DNA of 64,000 nucleotides from Bolinopsis microptera (lineage: Eukaryota; Ctenophora; Tentaculata; Lobata; Bolinopsidae). The number at the start of each line of letters is the position of its first letter. Within the stretch, counting starts at the first letter, position 1. Below the pieces are notes generated by a model, which saw nothing but the letters and a program-made list of their open reading frames with translations, did not search any database and was not told the DNA's origin. A program made the position numbers and the translations under genes. The stretch lies in the NCBI RefSeq assembly GCF_026151205.1, contig NC_087075.1, positions 3,260,359-3,324,358 on the forward strand, in the 5' to 3' direction. This document shows positions 38,401 to 50,400 of the stretch, in pieces.

Positions 38401-41400
38401 CAGGGTACTAGAAAGAGCTAAACTAGTAAGCGGGGCATAGCCAATACACTATACTCCCATCATTGAGTATATTAACAACCAGAAGGAAAATTTCCTTGTG
38501 TTTGGAATCTACCAAGACGAAAGTTGTACAATCCAGCGAAATTCCGAAGAATCATTCCAGTAGACTAGGCGCATTGCAACCACAGCCACGGAAATACTTA
38601 TGAGTATTGCTGAAAGCACAGTGTAAGGCCTACACGGACCGCCTCTAACTAGCCAATCCCTGTTTACATGCCGTGTAGCAGGGGACTAGAAAGAGCTAAA
38701 CTAGTAAGCGGGGCATAGCCAATACACTATACTCCCATCATTGAGTATATTAACAACCAGAAGGAAAATTTCCTTGTGTTTGGAATCTACCAAGACGAAA
38801 GTTGTACAATCCAGCGAAATTCTATGTTACTATGTTACTACCTTCCTATCTAATTCACAAAAAGTTCCCTACCGACCGTCCCTTCATATTTATCCCTGTT
38901 TACATGCCCTAAGGCAGGGGACAAAATATTGTAGGGAGGTTAAAGCATAAATATCAGGAAATAAATACCAGGAAATCTTCAACAAAAAATAATTCCTTGT
39001 GTTTGACAATCGTATCTTGCCATCAATATCCGTTTGTTACAGATCAACGATTTGACGACCACTGACGGTAGCAACAGCAACTACAAATGTGTGGCTATAT
39101 ACGGTTCAATCAGCACGGAGTCAGCTGACGTTCCTATTACTTTCAGATGTGAGCTGCTTTTTTATTCTAATTTCATTTTCAAATTATGGTTTTAAGGTAT
39201 TTAAGAGTAGGTAGTTTCATGTGTACTAAAATACCCTGATTGGTTAGTAGGTTGCTAGGTTGCTAGGTTGCTAGGTTGCTAGGTTACTAGGTTACTAGGT
39301 TACTAGGGTACTAGGTTACTAGGTTACTAGGTTACTAGGTTACTAGGTTACTAGGTTACTAGGTTACTAGGTTACTAGGTTACTAGGTTACTAGGTTACT
39401 AGGTTACTAGGTTACTAGGTTACTAGGTTACTAGGTTACTAGGTTACTAGGTTACTAGGTTACTAGGTTACTAGGTTACTAGGTTACTAGGTTACTAGGT
39501 TACTAGGTTACTAGGTTACTAGGTTACTAGGTTACTAGGTTACTAGGTTACTAGGTTACTTATCCCGTATTGCCCTAGATGACGACTTCCCTGTTGTCTA
39601 CGCTAGAAAAGACGATCCCTCTGAATTGAAATGCGAATGGACTGATAAAAGTGTTGTCGCTGCCACCCTCACTATAGAATTATTTTACAAAGAGACCTTA
39701 GACGGATCATGGATACAGGTGTCAGGGTAAGTTTTGTTACTATACTAAGTTTTGTTACTATACTAAGCTTAAGCTAGTATAGTATAGGTTATTGTACGTT
39801 TTGTCTGTTTGTACGTGATGTTAAAGTGTAGTACTTTACACCCGAAAGTCGGATTAATAAAAGCATTGACCTTTTCAAACATAAGTTTACATTCCTTACC
39901 TAATATTAAATTTCTGGGATATTATATTGAACACTGCTGATTGCTGAGTATCAGGTATAATTATTATCATCTTCTACATCCACCATCTTCTTTTACAGAA
40001 CGCCAAGTAATCACGAGTTGTCATTTTCGATTGACCCTACACCCAGTGAGTTTTACCTGCTTATTGCTAATTACTAAAAACTAATTAATAATAACTAATT
40101 ACTAAAAAATAATTACTAATAGCTAAATACTAATAACTAATTACTAAAAACTAATTACTAATAACTAATTACTAAAAACTAATTACTAATAGCTAATTAC
40201 TAATAACTAATAACTAATAACTAATTACTAATTACTAATAACTAATTACTAATTACTAATTACTAATTACTAATAGCTAATTACTAATAACTAATTACTA
40301 ATAACTAATTACTAATTGCTAATTTACTAATTACTGATTACTAATTACTTATTACTAATTATTGATTGATAATTTAACCAAATGGGAAAAGCGAGCGACC
40401 GATTTCATTGTCGGTATCATTTTGCATTTGCAGACGGTCAACCAAATTAATATCATTTTCTTTTGTTTGGGAAAGAGAGACACTGGCAGCGGTCCACTCT
40501 ACCCAATTATGGGTTTTGATCAAATATCATCTCTTTTTGATTATAATGTCAGGGTACTTAACAAAGTTGAAATATAAACTGATATTTTCATTAAATTTAT
40601 ATTATATATTTTCATTTAATTAAAGACAAAGACAAAGACAAAGACAAAGACAAAGACAAAGACAAAGACAAAGACAAAGACAAAGACAAAGACAAAGACA
40701 AAGACAAAGACAAAGACAAAGACAAAGACAAAGACAAAGACAAAGACAAAGACAAAGACAAAGACAAAGACAAAGACAAAGACAAAGACAAAGACAAAGA
40801 CAAAGACAAAGACAAAGACAAAGACAAAGACAAAGACAAAGACAAAGACAAAGACAAAGACAAAGACAAAGACAAAACAAAGACAAAGACAAAGACAAAG
40901 ACAAAGACAAAGACAAAGACAAAGACAAAGACAAAGATCCTGTTCTTGATAAAGACTGCATCTTTGATAATTTCTCGGAGATAACAGCTGATGAACTTAA
41001 AGACCTGGTATCAAAGATGTCCAAAAAGTTCTGCTGCTTGGATCCGATCCCAGCATTTCTCTTAAAAAACTGTGTTGATGAACTAACACCTTTTTTACTT
41101 CATGTATTGAACTCATCCTTGAAGACTGGAGTCTTTCCCTCAGATATGAAGAAAACAGTCATCAAACCGACTTTGAAGAAGGAAAATGCTGATGTTGATA
41201 TTCTCAGTAACTATCGACCAGTGTCTAACCTTTCTGCCTTCTCTAAGATCCTAGAGAGAATTGTACTAAACCAGCTTAATGTCCATCAAACGAACCATAG
41301 CCTTTACTCAAAAGTCCAATCTGGATATCGCCCTAATCATAGCTGTGAAACATTACTTGTTAGAATGTGTGATGATCTAAACAAAGAAATTGAAGCTGGG

Positions 41401-44400
41401 AATGTTGTTATAGTTGTACTTCTCGACTTAAGTGCAGCATTTGATACCATTGACCACACAGTCTTATTGGAAAAGCTTATGAAGGACTATAGAATTACTG
41501 GAAGTGCACTGCAATGGATAAAGTCCTACCTTGAGAAAAGACACTTCTGTGTTAAGATTGATGATACTCTTTCATCTTTCTTGGAGCTTCTGTTTGGAGT
41601 TCCCCAGGGATCACTCTTGGGGCCTATTCTTTTCATCCTTTATATCAAAGCTCTCCAGAAAATTGCGGCCAAATATGGTCTTGATATACATTATACAGCT
41701 CTATGCAGATGATTCTCAACTGTACATCTCATTTAAACCAAACCGTGTGGTACAGTTCATTGATGTCCAAGACAGAACAAACAAATGTCTTGCAGAGATA
41801 AAAGCATGGATGGTGAACAACTACATGAAACTGAACGAAACAAAGACAGAACTACTGGTGTTAGGAAAGAGCCATGTTCTAAAAAAGTGTGAACTCAGTG
41901 TCAGACTACAATTTGGAAGCACTGAAATTCTGCCTACGGAGTGTAAAGGAGACAGCTGGAAGAGTCTGGGTGTAAAATTTGATGAAACTCTAAAATTATG
42001 GAAAGACAGATCAATAATGTCAAAAGGAAATGCAGCTGGACAATAATGAATCTAAGAACCATTGGTCGTTACCTGGATGAAGGCATTAAATTGATGCTGG
42101 TGAAACAACTGGTCATATCTAAATTAGACTACTGTAATTCTCTTTACATGAATCTACCCAAGACCAGATTGAAAAAACTTAGATCAACCCTTAATGGGGC
42201 AGTTCGTTTCATCTATAACATAGAAGAGAGGACCACGGACTTGGTTCCCTTCTATAAGAAGGCCCACATACTCCCTATAGACCAACGAATCTTCTTTAAA
42301 GTTTGTCTATTAACCCACAAAGCAGTTCACGGTACTGCACCTGATTACCTCAAAGCACTACTGGATGTGGATGTAGTGGATAAAGAACTCTCAAACACCA
42401 TGACCATGAGCAGGTCGAAGAGACCTAATGACCATCTCATGCTCAAGGTACCAAAGAATAAAAGGTCCAAAGTTGATGACAGACGTTTCTCAAGCCATGC
42501 ACCGACTGCATGGAACTCTCTTCCCCTGATGTTGAGATGTATTACTGATACCAACTGTTTCAAGCCAATGTTAAATAATCATTTGTATAATCAGTTCTGA
42601 TGTTTTTCTTTCCATTGTCTTCACTTTGCGTCTTGCTGGATGAGAGATTGGCAGAGCTTCAGTTGTTTTTTGAGCGGTCTTCGTATCCTACTGATATGGT
42701 GAGAGAGGTCATCAGTGATGTCAGATCGATACCAAGAACTTTACAGTACAAGGCAAAGGATCAGGGTCCCCCTTCTTTCACACCATGGATTGTTACATTC
42801 GGTGCGGGCTATGAGGAAACCAAGGAAAAGGCTAAAGAGGCCAGTAACATCATCTCAAATAGCCGTACATGGAGCAGTGAGAACCCTGAGAGGATCCCTA
42901 AACTCCAAGTGGTGACCAGGCGAGCCCCTAACTTAAAGGACACTTTATTCAAGAGAAAGAAGCTTGCCTTAGGTTCAGAGTCAAGAACAACTGACCCATG
43001 CACCAAACCTGGTGAGAAGAAGAAAGGCAGACCCTGCCAAACTTGTCACCTTGTTAGTGGCAATTCCATGGTCTCCAATAATGGACACTCAGTCAGAACT
43101 CAAGGTGGTAACTGTAAGACACGCAACATTGTGTACGGCGCGACGTGCAAACTTTGTACTGTTAATAACGTATACGTGGGAAAAACAGTCACCAGCCTCA
43201 GCCAACGTGTGAATGGTCATCGCAGTAAATATTATGAGATTTTAGAGGCGAGTAGTAAGGGGAATGTTGAGGGCCACAGAGATTTTGATGACGAGAATGT
43301 TTTAGGGGCACATCTTTTTTCAGTTCATAATTTGAGGGAGAGATCTGATTTCAATGAAAGTTTCCATTTTGATATTTTGTGTTCTACATCCCCAGATAAT
43401 ATTAGAAAGTCAGAACAGTTTTATAGTAACAAATTGAAGACACTTTATCCGTTTGGCCTGAACAATGTGAATTCCGTTTCTGGAAGCTAATTTTTCATGG
43501 TGTCCCGAATTTTATTTTTATTTTTATTTTTAATTCGTCCATTTTTGTTTTATATATGCAGTCTATCAATTTTTGAATTGCGTCTTTTTGATTTAATGAA
43601 CTACTGCAGACTCCACATTATTATAGTATATGCCATTAATTTTGTTCCGATTTTAAACTATTCCATTTTGACGAGATGCTAAATTAATTTTTTGAGACTT
43701 TGCTACATTTTTGATGAGAATTTTTGACATTTTCAAACTAACCATTGATATTCTCAGATTATGTGACTGATTAAATGCTGAAGATAAAAGAAATATATTC
43801 ATTTTGCTAAGATTATGTTTGCGTTTCATTGCTCAACAGCTGTTCGAAGGATCAAATTTAAGACTTCACTTTGCAAGACACATTGGCTTTTATTTTTTAC
43901 CGCACTCCATTTTATGCCTTGATCTCTTACTTACTTGGATCTGATTCTTTCTTGATTGATTATGTCACTGTACTTACCTTTATTATACCTACATGTACTG
44001 TATGGTTTCTGCTTCTATTTAGTTTAGTGTGGTTTACAATAAAAGATGTTTTAATTTTGTCTTTGCCTTATGCTGAGTTATACTTTACATAGTTCACTTT
44101 TACACTTTTGCCCACATCACTCACAGTCAGCCGCTCTGACATGGTTAACCACCTTCCTTGTGTTGTTGGTTAATCATAATTTGAGCGGGATATAAATACC
44201 TCATTTCATTTCATTTCATTTCAAAGCATTAATAAGGAGATAATTTCAACGATTTCGAATATTTTCCTTTGAAAACATTTCCTTGTGTTTAGGTAAGTAT
44301 ATCGGTCGATCACTGACTGAACATGACACATTATACTCATTCAAGTTGGAATTAAATTAATATATAATGCCATTGAACTGTCGTGGCAAAGCAGAATTTG

Positions 44401-47400
44401 TCCGAAATCACGAATGAGCAAAATGTTCACTTTTCGCACTGCATGCAAACTTTAAAGCTTTAAGCGGACGTTGCATGCGCATCCGATATTGAATCACCGT
44501 AAATTTTTGCATATTCGTAATTTATTAATAGTTTGATAAGCATGCAAAGTTTCTAAATTAACTAATTTCTAAACAATTATCTTCAAGACTTGTGGAATGT
44601 GGTTCAATATGACTGTATCTTTAAAGCTGATTTGAGGCCTCTCAATCTTACTTAAGTACTTAGTTGAGTGTGTCCCACAACCAAGCTCCTTGCCTAGAAT
44701 TCCTGCATTATATAAGTATATACTTATATAATACTAAAAAACCCGTGGTCACAGTGAGGAAGCTAATACTAATAGTTTTTTTTGTTAGTAAGTTTAAATC
44801 GAGTCAAAAAATTGTCTTATCAGTTAATTGCTTTTGCGTCGGTTTAAACAGCTCTCACTGTGTAGCAGATAATATACTCGTGTATATTAAACTGGCCCTG
44901 CGTGTACATTGTACATCATGGTTAACAAATACTTGGAGAATCTTGACAATGAAATAGCGATGAATTACTCTACACTCAAATTCAGATCAATGTATGCTGA
45001 ACAGATTTTGGGTGCTCAGATTATGCTACTCAACGATATGCGTCAAGCGGCAGGTGTTCAGAAATCCAATGTGTTACGTAAAGAAACGCTCAACAAGCCT
45101 CAGATCACCAAGGCTATACTGTGTGATTGGATGGAAACTCTTATCGACATTCTCGACAGTTATTGTTCACCGCTGTTGTTTTCAGCCACCAAACTACAAG
45201 ATGAAATCGACCAACTGAAGGACGAAAAGATTGCAGATCAGAACACTGTGATTAAACTGCAAGGACAATTGCTTGAGAAGAAAAGTGAAGATTTGACCTC
45301 TATTCAGACGACAGTGAAAAGCGAACTCAAATCCTGGTCGTCAGTTGTGAAGAATTCATGCAGCAAGGCGCTAGCGCCTAAGAAAATGAAAGCTGCTCTG
45401 AAACGTGCCTCCGAGGAAGAGGATCGTAGTCAAAATCTGGTCATCTACGGTCTACCAGAAAAGAGTGAAGAAATCCTGGAAAAGAGAGTGCTTGAGGTAC
45501 TAGAAAACATAGATGAGAAACCTCGAATCGTTTCTTGCTGTAGGATGGGGAGAACTGTATCAGATGGAGGACCAGCCGTTAAACCTATCAAGTTCACTCT
45601 CAGCGGCTCAGATCATGTGCGGCGAGTGTTGAGCAAAGCGAGAAAACTAAGAGAAGTGGAGGGGTATGACTCAGTGTACATCAGCCCCGACCGATCAGCC
45701 GAGCAGAGAGCTGCCTTCAGGAAGTTAGTTCTTGAAGTTAAGCAGAAACGGGAATTGGAGCCTCAGCGAGTTCATGTTGTAAGGAACAATAAGATCGTAA
45801 GCTCCGAGAAGGACTGATGGGATATGATTTTTTATCAACATATTATTTGATTGATTTTCATTTACCAGGGACTAGGCTTGTGCGGTGTGGTTTCGACTAC
45901 AATTTTACTGCGTTCTGGTTTCCCTTTGAAATTTACATACATCTGTCCTTTAGAGATCGCAATCAGTTATATTTTGATTTTATTTTGCGCCACATGTTAT
46001 ATTGTATGTAAATTTTGAAAAGATTTTCATAAAAAAAAATCCTACACAACCAAAGATACAGCCGATCAAAATGTTGCTCGCACTAAACACAACGTAATAT
46101 CAACAAAACCGATAAAAATGCCGTTCTAACAATCTTTGCACGTGCCTGTAACAACCTTCGTTACCATGGTTACTTTGCAACTTTTTGCTTTTTACCGAAT
46201 TTGCACGTGGGCGGTCGTACATCAGCAAAAATAATTCACTGAATTATAATATAGACTAGAAAGCCCGTGGTAACTGGGATGAAGCTAAAAGTATTATTTG
46301 AAAGAAATTTTTAATCGCATCAAAAAAGATCCATCCCAACCGAAGATACAGCCGATTTAAATATAAAAACTTTAAACACAACGTAATTACCACAAAACCG
46401 ATAAAAAATGACGTTAAAACAATCTTTGCACGTGCATGTGTGCATTAAAACACCGTTGCTATGGAAATTGGAACCTTTTGATTGTTACCGAAATTCTTAT
46501 TTTTTATCTAGTTTGCACGTGGGCGGTCGTACATACATTTTTTTATACAGCAGAAATAATTTTCTGAATTATAAGTAAGACTAAAAAACCTGTAGTCACA
46601 GGGAGGAAGCTAATAGTTTTCTTTTGTAATCAGTTTTTATCGCATTAAAAAACATCCGTCACAACCGAAGATACAGCCGATTAAAATGTAGTTCGCACTG
46701 AACACAACGTAATTACATCAAAACTGATCAAAATGTCGCTCGCCAATCTTTGCACGTGCACGTGCGTGTAGCAATCCTTGTTACCATGGTTACTATGCAA
46801 CTACTTATTTTCATCTAATTTGCACGTGGGCGGTCGTACAGACGTATACATTCTACAGACAGCTAAAATAATTCTCTGAATTATAAGTAAGATAATGAAC
46901 CTGGACATATATAGCTCGCAGCTCTATAAAGAAAACAAAAATTGCGCCCATTGTTTCGTTTTGGCGGACGCTAGATTTCCATTCCACATTTACTATAAAT
47001 TTAGGTATAAGCTCCAATCAGCTCACTTTCATGATTATAATATTGATAAATTATGCATCAAATACGGGAAACACTTGAAATTCAGTTCAATTGCCGTAGA
47101 ACTTAACTTGTATCTGTAATTCAAGAAATTCACTATTGCCTTTTTACAAAAGGGTGAAAATGAAAAAATCTTTAAAAGTTTAAAGCTTTTGAATCTACGG
47201 ACACTTAAATAGTTAAATATAGGCTATAATTGACTGCCAAAGCGTCTATATTCCCTGAATATATCTATATAATAAATGTATATATCACAGCAATCTATCG
47301 TAAAACAGGGGTTCCAGAAAACCCACTTCCCGATACTATTGAATCTTGAAACGTTTTTTGCAGTCGATTTGGTCAACATCTAGACGCTCTGCAAAATTTC

Positions 47401-50400
47401 AGATCTCTAGCTCAATTTTAACATGGTTTTTAAGGCACCTGAATATGGCGATTTTGGGTTTTTTACCGATTTTTGTATAACTGTATAACACTACTGCGCG
47501 CGTATATTATGCGAATTTCTTAAAAATCTTTACATAAATATTTCTTATTCCTGTCATCTTTGACATTGAATGAGAATGTTTTGAACTAAAAATAAACTTT
47601 CTGAACGATTTCCGAATAGTCTTAATGCCTGAAAAATAATAAAGGGGGTAAATAGTAAAGGGAGTATAATAGTGAAGGGGGTAAATAGTATAGTGAATAT
47701 AAAAGCTTAAAAGGCACAGTCATGCTTGCCAGCACTGTGATTACTATTTACTAATTACTATTTACTAATTACTATTTATTAATTACTAATTACTATTTAC
47801 TAATTACTATTTACTAATTACTATTTTCTTATTACTATTTAATTATTACTATTTACTAATAATTACTATTTTATCTTTTTATGTTATCTTTAGACCAAAG
47901 TTATTTGAGTATTAACTGGTTGAAATAGCTTAAAATTAGGAAAATAATGAAACCACATTATCATACTATGATAAAAAGTTGACTTCTTTAATGTTGCTTG
48001 TTGAACTAAATTACACATCCTCAGTGTCACTGGGAGATATATATTGGAAATGTGAGTCGAGCATAGGGGGAGTCACGTACACCAAAGAAATGCAAATGAT
48101 TGTAGTCGGTAAGCGTGTTAGTTTGTCACCTAGGTTACCGGATTACCTAAGTAACCTTAGTTACCTTAGTAACCCAGGTTACCTTAGTTACCCTAGTTAC
48201 CTTAGTTACCTTAGTAACCCAGGTTACCTTAGTTATCCTAGTTACCTTAGTTACCTAGGTTACCTAAGTTACCTAGGTTACCTTAGTTACCTAGGTTACC
48301 TTAGTTACCTTAGTTACCTAGGTTACCTTAGTTATCCTAGTTACCTTAGTTACCTAGGTTACCTAAGTTACCTAGGTTACCTTAGTTACCTAGGTTACCT
48401 TAGTTACCTTAGTTACCTAGGTTACCTTAGTTACCTTAGTTACCTAAGTAACATTAGTTACCTAGGTTACCTTAGTTACCTAAGTAACCTTATAGTTACC
48501 TTAGTTACCTTAGTTACCTTAGTTGCCTAGGTTACCTTAGTTACCTAGGTTACCTTAGTTACCTAGGTTACCTAAGTTACCTAGGTTACCTTAGTTACCT
48601 AGGTTACCTTAGTTACCTTAGTTACCTAGGTTACCTTAGTTACCTTAGTAACCTAAGTAACCTTATAGTTACCTTAGTTGCCTTAGTTGCATTAGTTACC
48701 TTGTGCAGCTCGCTTTCTACTATTCTGGCTTTTTCTTATTCTACACAAACTCCATCTCTCTTCAATCTTGATGAGTATTGAGTGCGTTATTAAGCGAAAT
48801 AACATATAACTGTTACAGAGGAAAGCGTTTCCCCGGTAATAGTACAAACCTTCACCTCCGGGGTGGGGGACTCTACGTTCACTTGCAAGTTCACTGCAAA
48901 TGGAGCTGTTAGTGCTGCCTCTGTCTCGTGGTACAAGGAGGATATTGAAATCATGGTCAATGAGGGGGGTAAGTGCTGGACATTTACTAATTACTAGCTA
49001 CTAGTACTAATAACATCTACTAGCTACTAATTACTAGCTACTAGCTACTAATTACTAGCTACTAGTACTAATTACTAGCTACTAGCTACTAATTACTAGC
49101 TACTAGCTACTAATTACTAGCTACTAGTACTAATTACTAGCTACTAATTACTAGCTACTAATTACTAGCTACTAGCTACTAATTACTAGCTACTAATTAC
49201 TAGCTACTAGTACTAATTACTAGCTACTAATTACTAGCTACTAATTACTAGCTACTAATTACTAGCTACTAGTACTAATTACTAGCTACTAATTACTAGC
49301 TACTAATTACTAGCTACTAGCTACTAATTACTAGCTACTAATTACTAGCTACTAATTACTAGCTACTAGTACTAATAACATCTACTAGCTACTAATTATT
49401 ACTAGCTACTAATTACTAATTACTAGCTACTAATTACTAGCTACTAGTACTAATAACATCTACTAGCTACTAATTATTACTAGCTACTAATTACTAGCTA
49501 CTAATTATAACTAGCTACTAATTACTAGCTACTAATTACTAGCTACTAGCTACTAATTACTAGCTACTAATTGCTATTATCCGATTACTGAAAACTGATT
49601 ACTAATTATTATTTACTTATTGCTGATAACTGATTACCAAAGTAACCAGTGAAACAGTTGTAGTGATTGTTATATGATAGCAAGGGGAATAGTTTACCTT
49701 GGTTCCCAAAACTTAGGTTTCCCAAAAGGTTCCTAGGGGAAAACCCTTTTTAAAATTGGGGGAAACCCTTAAAGAACCCAGATTTAACCTTTTTCCTTTT
49801 ATTGGGGCAAAAAAGAAACCTTTTTGGGGGGAGTTCCCTTTTTTTCCCTTTTTTGGGGGGTTTTTCCTTTTCCCCACAGAAACTTATCTTCTAAATTCGG
49901 GGGGGAGTTTGACCCCTTTAAAACCCGGAAATAAATTAATTTACAGAGGAAAGGGTTTTTTGGGGTAATGGGGGTTCCAAACCTTTAATTCCGGGGTTGG
50001 GGAAATCCTTTTTGGGGAAAAGTTTCCGGGAAATTTCCTGTAATTCCTTGTTGTTAAAAGGGGGAAATTTTTGGAATATTAAATGGGGGGGAATTCCTAA
50101 AATTTTAATAATTTTTTTTAAAATGTAACAAAAACCCCGCACAATTTTTTACATTTACCCCTATTAAAAAAAAATAACCCCCCAAAAGGGAAATTAATTT
50201 TTTAAGCATTTAGGCTAAATTAAAACTAAAAATTAAAAATTCGCTATTTTAGAAATTTTTCCCCTACTAATTAACTGGCTTTAAATTTTTGCCCCCGGCA
50301 ATAAATTTAAAAGCACAAACCCAGTTTCTATAAAATTACAGACAAAATACCTCTTTTCGGGCACAAAAAGGGCGTACACAGTAATTTTTTTTTCCTAAAA

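Noticed and set aside
40612-41024. Reverse-strand Ser-Leu and Cys-Leu open frames
   Set aside because: Translations of the AAAGAC repeat.
42345-42563. Reverse-strand open frame within the LINE
   Set aside because: Shadow of the reverse-transcriptase C-terminal frame.
46895-47119. 74-codon open frame
   Set aside because: No motif, no splice link and AT-driven composition.
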